Shown one piece after another: positions 10,441 through 21,053 of a stretch of 64,000 nucleotides of DNA. The translations under genes and the position numbers were made by a program. This DNA is from Cannabis sativa (lineage: Eukaryota > Streptophyta > Magnoliopsida > Rosales > Cannabaceae), in contig NC_083607.1 of assembly GCF_029168945.1 (NCBI RefSeq), positions 41,463,257 to 41,527,256 on the forward strand, read 5' to 3'. Positions within the stretch are counted from its first letter, which is position 1. Every line of letters starts with the position of its first letter. Under the pieces are notes generated by a model. The model had not been told where the DNA came from. It worked only from the letters and a program-made list of their open reading frames with translations, and ran no database searches.

Positions 10441-12443
10441 CCAGGATCCACTTGCAGTATTCTAAGAACTCTTTGATGTAACTAAACCTATGTCATCAAT
10501 AGACACTACCACATTTTTTTTTAATCTATGGCATTTGTATCTTGTTCATAGTGGATTTGACAAGATCAATCTCTGCAAAGAGTTAATATGCCTATATCCA
10601 CTGAAAGTAGTTCATCTCATTCGCAGATGGATGTACATTCAGGGGTGGATATGTGTTTTTCGTTGTATTCTTAAAACGATAACTCTAGATTATACCTTTT
10701 AGCAAAGAAATTAATGAAATGTTTGAAAAATTTCATTAATTTCTAGCAATGGTTAAAACCATTAAGGTAAGTGGTTAAAGATCTTGCGAACTGATAGGGG
10801 TGGAGAAATAGTTAGTAGATATGCAGTTCAAAGATCATTAAATTGATTTTTGAATTATATCCAAACTTACCTCCCCAGAAATTTCGAGTTGCATGATGAT
10901 GATTAGTTACTAGTCGTTGCCTAATTCCTTCTATGGTAATACAATTTCAGAATGATGTAATGGTTGTATACTTAATGTAAATCATTACTAGATTCATGGA
11001 TGACCTAATCAAAATCTTAAGAAAAGCTAGAACTATTAACCATGGTTTGTTAAGCTATTCTAAGTGATTAGGGGTGGACTATCCCATTGTCAATAGATAA
11101 GAAAGTGTTTGTTCAAACAAATACTACTTTTCTAGGATAATGACTAAGTCTGAAAACAAGTAGCAAATAAAGGAGATATTTTTCTTGATTCCAAAAGTGT
11201 TCTATCATCTTATATAACATATGATGATCCCACTGCCTCTGTTGTCTTGTCACAACCGAAGAGATCAATACCATTTAGTTTTCTTAGACATAATTCACGG
11301 TGCCTTGTCGTAGTGGGAGAGTTTCTAGGAACTCACCTTCTTATAACTTGAAAGACACTAGTGATTAAAATCCATTATGAGTTTAAACAAGTAATGGATT
11401 GTCAAGATAAGAAACTAAGAAGAAAGCCAATAGAACTATGGTTTAATCCATTCACATGGAATAACCTAAAGTTTTCTATTACAAGGACATAAAAGGAAAT
11501 TTTAGTTAATAAGTCTATTCTATGGACTTAACAAACTTCCTGTTCCTAGTATTATAGGTTTGAGTTTATCTAAACCTATGGCTTGTGGTAAACCTGGTAA
11601 TTACTTACTCTAATGCAAGCAACTTACTTTAGTAAGATGCTGAAGCATTTTCTTTCTAATGGCAATCTATAGAAGCTTCACAACTTCTTAGGTATAGATT
11701 TTATTTATCTAAGGAAAAGTCTTAACTATTCCAGAAAAGATAAAGCCATGAAAGAATTTCTTATATCAACAGTGAGAGGTCTTAGATATGCTTTTGTATA
11801 CCTTAGACCAGACACCTGCTGTTGAGTGGGAGTAATGAGTAGGTATCAGATTAATCCAGGAGAAGAACATTGGAAGACAATCAAGTAAATCCTAAGATTA
11901 AGAAGAGGAACTATATGTTAGTCTATAAGGGTATGTTTAAAACTCTTAGACTACACCATATCAGATTTCGAAATTTGCATATGTGCTAGTAAATATTTAT
12001 GATAAGATGGTGGTTACTCTGGGGGTGGAATAGTGATTTTGGAGAAGTGTAAAAACCTATCTGAAGTCTCTAGGTCTACCAGAGAGGGACTGAATGTTAA
12101 GGTTGCAGGAAAGGTACTTATTCAGTCTAAGGAAAGTTCTATACATTTTTGGCATCATTCCAAATTGCCTTAAACTACTAGTGTTAATTTCCTGATTAAC
12201 CAAATGTAGTTGCCAAAGATATATAATCCAGTATCCCAAGAGAGTAGACATATAGAGAGGAATTTCACATTATCAATGATTTTGTGATTAAGGAAGAGTA
12301 ATAGTGGAGAAAAAGTTGTGGTTAATTCAACCTTTCAGATCCTATTACGAGGAGTTTACTACTACTACACTTGATTTGTATATCAAGGTGTTGAGATTAT
12401 TTGAAACGCACTTTTTTGTTTTATATCAGTGCAAGTGGGAGTT
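10441..12443 (+). pseudogene. Fossil copia pol in copy A
   Basis: Short relics in the expected copia order. Near 10520-10600 the sequence reads LWHLYLVHSGFDKINLCKEL, a GAG-pre-integrase domain. Near 10778-10801 it reads LRTDRGGE, the integrase signature around the second catalytic Asp. Near 11785-11920 it reads GLRYAFVYLRPDTC, MSRYQINPGEEHWKTIK and ILRLRRGT, the copia RNase H region. Stops and frameshifts separate every piece. Copies B and C share the same pieces and breaks, so the decay is older than the insertions. Confidence 0.75.
12431..12443 (+). other. Polypurine tract of copy A
   Basis: GCAAGTGGGAGTT directly before the 3' LTR, the usual copia tract position. Equivalent tracts lie at 50939-50951 (B) and, on the minus strand, at 30197-30209 (C) and 58716-58728 (E). 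Confidence 0.75.
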
Positions 12444-13578
12444 TGTTGGGTTTTATGCCCTAAATAAAACTCATTTCAATATAATCAGATTTACTTATTA
12501 ATATAGATCAGAAATAACATTTAATGTTGCATGGTTCACATGATTTATTTCATGATTATATGTACATAATGTATAGATTCATCTGAAACCCTTTTCACAT
12601 ACTTGATCCTGTTTATTGTGCAGTCAACACATTGGAAAGTAAACATGACTATGTGAATAAAGTTTCCTAGATTTATCAGACACAGGGTTTTACTGATATG
12701 ATAATCTACAACAGAGTTTACTTGCATTTGGAGAAGTGCTATGTTCTTTCCAGAGCATTGGTTAATAATTATTTATTAATTATGATAATCTACAACAGAG
12801 TTTATAGGGGCATATTTGTTAATTATGATACTTTGTATGGTTCAATTAATAAATATGATAAATGACAATATTATTTAATAATTATTTATAGTTATTAAAT
12901 AGTTAGAATTTGCATTTAAATGGTTGAATTAGGAAATTGGCATTTTTGAGATAATCAGATACAAAAGGTGTTAAAATTGCAAAATTGTAAAAAAGCAAGG
13001 CCCAATCCACTAAGTGTATGGCCGGCCACCTATGTGTGTATTTTAAGTTGATTTTTTCATTATTTTAATGCCATATAATTCAAATCTAACCCTAGTGGAA
13101 TGCTATAAATAGATAGTGAAGGCTTCAGAAAAATTAGACTTTTTCCTAACACTTTTCTTCTGACACTTTCTGAATCAGAAAAAAAACTGAGCCTTCTCTC
13201 TCCCTATCTGGCTGACCACTCCCTCTCTTCTTCTTCAATATTTCGAAATCCTTAGTGATTAGAGTAGTGCCCACACACATCAAGCAATACCTCAATCATA
13301 GTGAGGAAGATCGTGAAGAAAGATCATCAGCAAAGGAGTTTCAGCATCTAAGATTCAGAGAAAGAGATCCAGGTTCAGATATTGATAATGCTCTGCTACA
13401 GAAAGGAATCAAGGGCTAGATATCTGAACGGAAGGAGTCATATTATTCCGCTGCACCCAATGTAAGGTTTCTTAAACTTTATATGTGTTTAATTTATCGT
13501 TTTAGAAAGTTCTTATTTAGGATGTTAATAAACATACTTGTGAGTAGATCTAAGATCCTGGTAAAATAATTTCCAACA
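12444..13578 (+). repeat. 3' LTR of copy A, internally deleted (1135 bp)
   Basis: Same ends as the 5' LTR but about 770 bp shorter: the part equivalent to about 4555-5357 is missing. At the join (12765-12805) there is filler in which an ATGATAATCTACAACAGAGTTTA phrase, also present 90 bp upstream, is repeated. The first 320 bp match copy B variants better than the element's own 5' LTR. Confidence 0.9.
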
Positions 13579-13583
13579 CTATC
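13579..13583. repeat. Target-site duplication of copy A (right, CTATC)
   Basis: Exact repeat of 4224-4228, directly after the CCAACA end. Confidence 0.95.
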
Positions 13584-14962
13584 CCTAGCAGCTTGAAATT
13601 GCTTCTTGATATCCCTGGACAGCTACTCCTAGGAAATTATTGAATGACGAGCAAACTTGTTAAACCAGCTACTCGCTGCTCCAACAAGCGAGGTGGGGAA
13701 CAAAATACAGCATAAATTGTTTGTCACGTTACTTGCTCGCATTATCGTGTTAAAGTTATTAAAATATGAGACCAGATCTGTGGTTCCGTCATAGGACGAG
13801 ACATGCGGGTTTTTGAATCTCGAAGAAAAGGGGGTATTCATAATATCTGGGTGATACGACTCAAGCTCCTCATTAGAGTTGTGTCAAGATGATTTCCCTA
13901 ATTCCCCCACTTGATATCTCCTAAACTTGTCCTCCAGCTCGTTTATTCGTAATTGGATTGGATCTTCTTGCTTTGGACCAAGCTGTTGGCGAAGGTCACG
14001 TTTTTTCTGATTCAAGTGCTCTCACATATCTAGTTGGGAGTAATTGCTGGTAGATTTCGTCTTACTTATAGACCGCGTCCTACTCATAGACTTTGTCTTT
14101 AAGTGGCTCGCTAATTTACTTGTTTCCGTACTTTCTCGATCATTAGTTCGTTGAGTACTTTCTCCTCTTCGAGTTGATCAGCTATGGGTTCTATCGAAGT
14201 CACACTTGCTCTTCACGCTCTGTTCTGTCCTCTCGAGAGAGGTTTTTCGTATTTCCCCCCATCAGGGTATGTACAAGTCCTCGCTCTATGGGTTTTGGAA
14301 GAACGTTGGTGATTCCTAGCAGGTGATCTCTGTTCTCCCGGTTAAGTTCCAAGATCTTCCTCATTTCCATGATGGATTTCTTGTTCACCAATTTCCGGTT
14401 GCCTCCTTTCTGGCTGTTCATCTTGATTCTCAGAGGATGTCTCATTTTCCCCGGGTTGTTCTTCATGGGCCTTTTCCTGTCTCCTAGTTCGTGAGCCACA
14501 AGGTCTCCCTTGTGGTCTTCTCACTTCAGGTTCAGGTTAATTTTGAGCTTTCGTCCCCTGCACCACCCTGGCCGAGACTGCCTCTCGTTCTAACTCAACG
14601 TTTCGACACTACGCCTCTTCCAGACGGCATCTCAGGCGGCGGCTTTCTGTTTCATAAGTTCTTTCTCCCACAGATTGGGCACCTCCACGGTTGAGCTTTT
14701 CATCCCTCATCCCTGGATTCTGACCATTCCCACGCTGAGCTCTCCTTGAGTGCGTTGTTCGCGTAATAGGACCAACATTGGGTTGAGTTCTCCGGGCACA
14801 CGTGGTCCGAGCACTGGGGCCATCCTCAGGTTGATCCCTTCTGGAACGGGTGGTCCTTCTTGACTGCGGATTGGTAGATCTTCTAGAGCCCATGGGCTCT
14901 TTTCCAAAACGATGGTTAGTTTCCTCATGTGGGGTGTTAATATTCTCTGGATCTTCAGCCAT
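13584..14962 (-). pseudogene. Tat-1 Gag N-terminal and capsid part
   Basis: The frame 13629-13841 reads PFSSRFKNPHVSSYDGTTDL, then a TNNLCCILFPTSLVGAASSWF segment, the capsid start typical of plant gypsy Gag (usual 'P.YDG..DP...L......M', 'F...L.G.A..W'). The stretch 14200-14962 is the low-complexity, Arg/Glu/Pro-rich Gag leader with repeated RRTTRSRRDQP-like units, starting MAEDPENINTPHEE at 14962. Frameshifts separate these parts. It joins the gag fragment at 4019-4223 once copy A is removed. Confidence 0.75.
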
Positions 14963-15043
14963 AAAGGAGAATGTTTTTTTAGAAGAAGGGAGGGCTTTTT
15001 CTGAGATTTTTTTTTACAGAGACTCTCAATGAAAGCCCCAAAC

Positions 15044-15720
15044 TGTTAACGTTGATTTTTGTTAACCAAATTTGAGCCTCACGATGATAATTCAACACCG
15101 AAAAAATAAAAGCTATAGAAAAATTATATGTGAACACAGGGTTTTTTACGAGGTTTTCCAGTTAAAATTCTGCATAGTCCACGAGTCAATCTTATTCAGA
15201 TTTCTGAGTATTTTTTTAGGGTCTCTTTCATAAGAGTTTTTTCCTCCCTTTTTTGAGATTGCTTACCACTATTTATAATTGCATAGTGACAGTTAATTAC
15301 AAAGCTGACCAAAATATGATTACGGTTATTATCCCTAAAATCGTGGGATCTGATTACATATCACAAAATGTAAACGCGGTGTATAATTTTCAAAATCATA
15401 TAGCTGTGATTTTCTCGCTTTTAATGAGTCAAAAATATCGTGTATTAAACACGTCTTTAATTGTTGAATCTGGAGATGTCTCGATAGAATCTTGATTGTA
15501 GTGATCCCAATGGCGAGCTCGAACCATTCTTCTTTTCGAGGTCGACAAGATATGTCTTATGTCGATCGCGGGTATACAGAAATCTTCTGACTTTCTAGGG
15601 TTATGAGCCTCGCTCCTGTTAGTTGGATGAAACTATAGGAAGTTTCCTCGTAGCGAGATTGTCATCTCGCATTCTTGTTCTTCGAGCTGATCCGACTTTT
15701 ACAGTTAGTTTTCTTATTGC
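15044..15720 (-). repeat. Tat-1 5' LTR, outer end not found
   Basis: The inner edge is TGTTAACG at 15044 (reads ...CGTTAACA on the minus strand). It is followed by GTTTGGGGCTTTCATTGAG on the minus strand, the expected place for a primer site, although I cannot name the tRNA. A minus-strand TATA box (TATAAATAG, 15269-15277) fits the orientation. No matching outer end was seen before the LINE fragment starts at about 15727, so the LTR is probably truncated. Confidence 0.55.
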
Positions 15721-15726
15721 AAGATA

Positions 15727-16500
15727 GGGTATTTTTTACTTTTCTCCGGTGCCTCGCTATTCTCCTTCTGGCTTTCTTTAGGAGATGCGGCCCTCACCAT
15801 GAATGATCCTTTACTGATAATTGGGGATTTGAACGGTACACTTCAAGATTCTGAATGTCTAAATTATGTCAATTCTAGTAACTCATCTCGGTATGCTTTT
15901 GATCTGCGGCGTATGGTGAATAGAGTGGGTCTTGTGGACCTAGGATATCAAGGTCCGGGTTTCACTTGGGTTAAGGGATCTAGCCGTAGTATGAATACTG
16001 GAAGAAACTACATCAAAAGGGCAAGACTTGATAGAGGACTGGCCACGACAGATTGGAGAATTCAGTTCCCCAATGCTATAGTAGAACACCTTTCGGCCGC
16101 AGTCTCCGATCATAGGCCGATCCTACTCGATACTACTGGTGGAATTCGATGTCGAAGCAGGCTTTTCAAGTATGAAAATATGTGGGCTCGGGACAAACGT
16201 TGCTTTTGGGTGGTCAAAGAGGCTTGGGCTAAGCGCCTTCACCATAATCCTCTTGTTAATTTCCACAGAAAAGTCAAGCAAACAAGCCAGAAACTCAACT
16301 ACTGGAATAAGACACAATTCAGAAATATACAAAATCAAGTTTCCCTAAAAAGAGCAGCCCTGCAAGAAGTGGAGAACCGACACCAAGACGATCTTCTCGC
16401 CATCGATTTGGCAAAAAATGATCTAAACGAAGCTCTCCTTAGGGAAGAGATTCACTGGAAGCAGAAATCAAGGGTTCAGTGGCTGCAATGTGATATCTAA
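15727..16500 (+). pseudogene. LINE (L1-like) ORF2 endonuclease fragment
   Basis: One open frame runs through this stretch; the first ATG in it is at 15799. It contains LLIIGDLNGTL (the GDFN-like catalytic motif of APE-type endonucleases), GLVDLGYQGPGFTWVKG, RARLDRGLATTDWRIQFPNA, and SDHRPILL (the SDH motif at the end of the domain). The Gln/Glu-rich linker ends EEIHWKQKSRVQWLQ, the point where the reverse transcriptase normally begins ('EG(D)xNTKFFH'). Here it stops at TAA after six more bases. The first half of the endonuclease and the whole reverse transcriptase are missing, so this is a relic. Confidence 0.85.
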
Positions 16501-17783
16501 GCTTGCTCATATATGAATGTGATATTATTTAAGATTATGCTCAGTGGGAGTTTGTACTTGGAATGTTCTATCAAGTTGACACATATTTGTGGTTTGATTC
16601 TCCAGATAACGTATGGACTTAAATTTTGAGTATTCTAATGTATTTTTTTTTATTTTTTTTTTTTTGATATTGAGGTTTAAGTATAAGGTTAGAAAGAATT
16701 GATAAAAGGAGGATGACCAGCATACTAAGATTACATATAATTTCCATGCTAAACATGATTGATTACGTGGAGATAGGCATGATTGATCTAACAATTGAAC
16801 CATAAAATAGTAATTTTGACCACTGGCTTTGATTTCTTTTATCCAATTTCGATGTTTCAGTGTATCACTTATAATACAAAATTAGTTTCGAACTCTTAAA
16901 ATTAGATTTTTAAGAATCGGATCAATGTGGTTAGATGTTGGGGTCATGGCCCTAATATTTTCAGAATTCCCTTGTCAGGAGAATTTATGGGATGTCTTTT
17001 GTGAAATTCGTCCTGGTTTGTTTTAGGGTATTGTTTCTTTTAATAATTGAATGAAAGAAAAAAAAATCTTAATCAATTTTATGATGGAGGCTGATATTAG
17101 TGCAATAAGCAAGTGAGCTCGTTATGAAGCGAAAATCTCACCTACTGAACACAAGTACAATGCAGTCTCTTCTTGCCTTGTTTACATCTTACACAGGCCT
17201 TAGTTCCATAAGTTTTTCCTTTTCCTTTTTAAATGAAATGATTCTCTTCGCTAAAACTATTATAATACAAAATCACCTCCAACGCCCATCATGGTATATT
17301 TCTAATGAAGAATCTAGTCAAAATTCCTACTGCACATGCCAATGGATGTATAGGTGCATGTTCATAGGACACAAACCTTCCAAACTTACTGAAAGTTTCT
17401 ATGCTTCTCATCCACGACTACACTCTTTTTATTCCAAAAAATAAAAATAATATATAGTTTAATATTTTCCACAAGTATGAAGAAAAACAGAAATTTTTAT
17501 ATACTTAAAAGTTGCTTTGCTTCAATTTTTTTTTCATAAAAGCATTCCTACACACACTTTTCGTGAATTTCATACGATTTCTTTAAACAACTAAAATTAG
17601 GTAAATAAATTTTTATAATAATTGGTAAGAAAATCATAACCACTACTATCGCGTAAAGCATATTTGGAGTCTCTTGTAGACTATAGAGAGGGAGACACTA
17701 GTTTCATTTTTCCTATATATATTTGTGATTTAATAAGCTAGTTAAAGCTCTATTCTCTTACGCAAGTTGTTCATTATCTCATA
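16501..17783 (+). other. Intergenic region upstream of the ZIP gene
   Basis: No supported gene. A CAGTGGGAGTTTGT phrase at 16542-16555 looks like a copia polypurine tract but no LTR follows. The stretch 16990-17070 ends in an A-rich tail after TTTTAATAATTGAATG and might be a LINE 3' end; this is weak. Low-complexity T and A runs are common. Confidence 0.5.
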
Positions 17784-17793
17784 ATGTCGACAT
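17784..17793 (+). promoter_or_regulatory. Zinc-deficiency response element (ZDRE)
   Basis: ATGTCGACAT, an exact match to the palindrome RTGTCGACAY bound by group-F bZIP factors (Arabidopsis bZIP19/bZIP23) in promoters of zinc-deficiency-induced ZIP genes. It lies 214 bp before the ZIP start codon. Confidence 0.75.
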
Positions 17794-17865
17794 TTAATTC
17801 AATTATCTTATATTTGTCACTCTCTCACTGTCTCACTTCAGTTACTATCTTCGTTTTGCCTTTTT

Positions 17866-17875
17866 ATGTCGTCAT
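17866..17875 (+). promoter_or_regulatory. Second ZDRE-like site, one mismatch
   Basis: ATGTCGTCAT differs from RTGTCGACAY at one position. It lies 73 bp after the exact site; paired sites are common in zinc-regulated ZIP promoters. Confidence 0.5.
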
Positions 17876-17905
17876 TTTCATCCTTTACTTTTCTTAACAT
17901 CTTAA

Positions 17906-17914
17906 CATAAATAC
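17906..17914 (+). promoter_or_regulatory. Possible TATA box of the ZIP gene
   Basis: CATAAATAC, about 95 bp before the start codon. This would put the start of transcription near 17940, downstream of both ZDRE sites. The alternative CTATATATA at 17713-17721 has the better sequence but would put the ZDREs inside the transcript. Confidence 0.4.
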
Positions 17915-18006
17915 ACATCGAAGAAAACTTCCATTTCTTGTCCACTCTAGCAATCTCTATCTCTTATATCTTTTTCTTCTCTGACTCTCTCTCTATCTTT
18001 CTAAAC

Positions 18007-20614
18007 ATGAAGATAATGACACTCTTTGGTTGTATTCTTCTTCTTGTTCTTCCTCTTCTAGTTTCTGGGGATTCAACTTGCAATGGAACTAGTTTAGACA
18101 ATACTCGTGATAAAGCCAAAGCTTTACAATTCAAATTAGTAGCAATAACTTCAATTCTCATAGCAAGCGCTTTAGGCGTTTGTATCCCAATCTTGGGCAA
18201 GAAAATACCAACTCTACGTCCTGAAAATGATATCTTTTTCATGATCAAAGCTTTCGCAGCCGGAGTGATTCTAGCAACTGGTTTCATCCACATTCTGCCT
18301 GATGCATTCGATAGCCTGACCAGTCCTTGCCTCGAGAAAAATCCGTGGGGTAATTTCCCCTTTGCAGGCTTCGTGGCCATGGTTTCAGCAATGGGGACGA
18401 TGATGGTGGACACTTTCGCAACAAATTATTACGAAAGAGCTCATTTTAACAAGGCGCTTCCAGTGAAGGAGGACGCTCATGTTCATGAAGTGGCCCATGA
18501 GGGCCATGTTCACGTTCACACCCATGCTACTCATGGCCATGCCCATGGTTCCGCCTTTGTCTCCGACGACTTATCCACCGCTGATCTTGTTCGACACCGG
18601 GTAATATCTCAGGTAACATTTTCTTCTGCTTCTTTCACTTGTCTCGTAATATTTCCCCTGTATTTCTCTGTTTTTTCTTTTTTTCTTCTTTCTCTTCTTA
18701 ATGTTTTACTATTTACATTATTTAAAATTACATAATAAAATGCGAATTTATGGAGCAAATTGTTCAAGAGTCATCTGGATAGTAGAACATCTAATCTAAG
18801 CATAATATTTATTGATAGAACCCATTAGTGAAATTAGATATTAATGTAGTTTCGTTTTCAAGTATGGAACTTTTTCTTATTCATTCGTACGAAGAGAAAA
18901 CGACTCAGTTATGTGTGACGAAAATATTTATGATGCTTTATTATTAGATTCACAAGTTTAGTATATTTACAATTTTTTATAGGCTTAGAAAATATTATTA
19001 TCAGTTCTTTCATTATTGACTTGTAATATTGACCTTTGTTTCAGAATAGGATTCTTTCACAACTTTATTAAAATTAAATATTTAGACTAAGAATAATATG
19101 ACCTTGTCATCTAATTATTTTTTCCTATTAACAAGTAACACAAATCTCAGAAGAATATCTTTACATGATCATAACAATTTCTTTTTTCTGAAAAAAATAA
19201 AATAAAGTAAAACAATATACGTTAAATTTTTCATTTCTTTTTAAATGTTGTGCAGGTTTTGGAGCTTGGGATTGTGGTTCATTCAATAATTATAGGTATA
19301 TCATTAGGTGCCTCATATAGTCCCAATACAATTAAACCTCTTGTGGCAGCTCTAACTTTCCATCAATTTTTCGAAGGCATGGGTCTTGGTGGCTGTATTT
19401 CTCAGGTACTTTCAAGCTTGTTTGTGCATCTAGTTTTTCCTTTTTCCTGTTCTATTATTTATTTTTATTTTTATTTTTGGTGTATATTCCAATAAAGTAT
19501 TAATTAGATTAATAGGTCTAGATATATTTGTAATAAACTGGGGGCCATTCTTTTGTAATTACATAAAAAGAAAAATGCACAACATGTCATTCATGTGTGA
19601 GTGGAGTATATAGATTTGTTTTGATTCTCCACTGTCTATTGCTCTCCTTTCTTGTACCATTGATTTTACTGTGAACCTAAGAATTTTTCAAAGTCAACTT
19701 TTACTTTAGGTTCAATTTGTACGTCCAAGAAAAATATTCAATTAATCTTTTCACAAAAAAATGTGTTTTTTGAATTCTTTTTGTTATACTAGGGAAATGA
19801 GTTAAATGTTAACTACATTTTTGTTAAGTGCCTTTTAGTTTTCAGTCAGGGAGACAACAGTAGGCCCTGGTTAAATGATTAGAAAGAAAATTCAATTACT
19901 TATTTTATTTTTTATTTTTGAGGGGCGATAAAATACAATATACAGCACAAAAAAACTTACTCTCAAATATTACAAAATTTATTCATTTTAATTTTTAACT
20001 ACTGATATAATGGTACAGCGTTATTTTATAATTATAATTAAACTACACATTTTTCTATATAGAAAAATTAAGCATTATTTGAAAATATATAAATAAAACT
20101 TCAATTTTTAATTTTATATTGAAAATCAGTGGCTCAACTGATCCCTGAAGAGGCTCCATAATAGGTACCCAAATATTTAAATTTTATAATAAAAGTGGTC
20201 TACTGTTCATTATGTACAAGTAAGAATATGCAAAAAAGAATCTAAACACTGTAAACAGTACAGAGTAAAAGTGTATAAAGATTAAAGAATAGTTTATATA
20301 ATTTTCAGGCCAAATTCAAATCAAAGGCCATTGCAACGATGGTACTCTTCTTCTCACTAACCACACCAACTGGAATCGGAATCGGAATGGGCATATCAAG
20401 TGTGTATAATGAAAATGGGCCAACTGCTCTAATGGTTGAAGGCATTTTCAACTCTGCTTCAGCTGGGATCTTAATTTATATGGCACTCGTTGACCTTTTA
20501 GCTGCTGATTTTACAAGCCCACGAATGAAATGCAATATTAGGCTACAGCTTGGGGCCCATCTTTCACTACTTCTGGGCTCAGGTTGCATGTCTTTATTGG
20601 CCAAATGGGCCTAA
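18007..20614 (+). CDS. ZIP-family zinc/iron transporter, three exons, 353 aa
   Basis: Exons 18007-18612, 19256-19405 and 20309-20614, with GT-AG introns of 643 and 903 bp, both in phase 0; the total of 353 residues is the usual plant ZIP length. Residues 1-21 look like a signal peptide. The first membrane block includes [24 protein letters not shown]. The cytosolic loop at about 157-181 is rich in His ([13 protein letters not shown]), a metal-binding trait. Helix IV has [12 protein letters not shown] (His211) and helix [12 protein letters not shown] (His238, Glu242), the metal path. The C-terminus is LLAKWA, as in IRT/ZIP proteins. The protein should import Zn2+ or Fe2+ across the plasma membrane. 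By eye it is closer to ZIP1/ZIP3/ZIP5 than to IRT1. The ATG at 18007 is the first in frame. No defects were seen. Confidence 0.95.
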
Positions 20615-21048
20615 ATTAGTACTCATTAATGCTGCTGACTTTATTATCTCTTTACCTTCTTCCTTGGGTCTCCATGTTGATGTTTTCTTTGTCTATTTCT
20701 TTTGGTTCAATCCCTATTGACTTCTCTTACTTCTCTTTTTTATTCCTTTCTTTTAATTACAAGTGTAATTTGTCTTTTTGATAATAACATCAACCATTAA
20801 CTTGAGGGAACAGTGGTTTTGAAGACAAGGATGTCAAGTTAGTCCAATTAACCTAAACACATCCCAATTATCATATTTGTATTATTTATATTTAAAGTGC
20901 TATTTATTATTATATAGAAAGATTATTATTAAGTACTTATTATTCGTGTTTTTGAAAGAAGAACATGGGTAATTTCAACATCAAACTTCAATCATCACAG
21001 ACCCAGTTGTAGGCCAAATGAAGATAATGGTCCGAGTTTATTAAAGAG
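20615..21048 (+). other. 3' flank of the ZIP gene
   Basis: Presumed 3' untranslated region and terminator, T-rich, without a clear AATAAA. Copy B is inserted 439 bp after the stop codon. The interrupted flank resumes at 52850. Confidence 0.6.
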
Positions 21049-21053
21049 GTCAG
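21049..21053. repeat. Target-site duplication of copy B (left, GTCAG)
   Basis: GTCAG precedes TGTTGG at 21054 and is repeated at 52845-52849, almost 32 kb away, after the CCAACA end. Confidence 0.93.

Larger units (their letters stand above)
4229..13578 (+). mobile_element. Copy A: non-autonomous Ty1/copia-derived LTR element, 9350 bp
   Basis: A complete element with TGTTGG...CCAACA LTR ends, 5-bp target duplication, tRNA-Met-like primer site, polypurine tract and two LTRs. The 6.3-kb interior has no long frame. It consists of an AT-rich leader of more than 3 kb, a GC-richer repeated block, and a ruined pol with recognisable copia relics. The same ruined interior occurs in copies B and C, so the element was already defective when it spread. 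It must have used Gag and Pol from another element. Confidence 0.93.

Noticed and set aside
12057..12251. 64-codon minus-strand frame, also seen at 30388-30582
   Set aside because: Antisense to the fossil pol in copies A and C; similarity is explained by the copies being related.
14491..15032. Plus-strand frames over the Tat-1 gag leader
   Set aside because: Shadows of the GC-rich, Arg-rich gag leader on the minus strand.
16542..16555. CAGTGGGAGTTTGT resembling a copia polypurine tract
   Set aside because: No LTR start or partner LTR follows; left as unexplained.
17124..17444. 106-codon plus-strand frame upstream of the ZIP gene
   Set aside because: Low-complexity, Ser/Phe-rich, no recognisable domain, no clear promoter or splice pattern; expected by chance in this AT-rich DNA.
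17938..18006. N-terminal extension of the ZIP protein
   Set aside because: The extended frame begins at TTG, not ATG; the first in-frame ATG is 18007 and gives a normal signal peptide and length.
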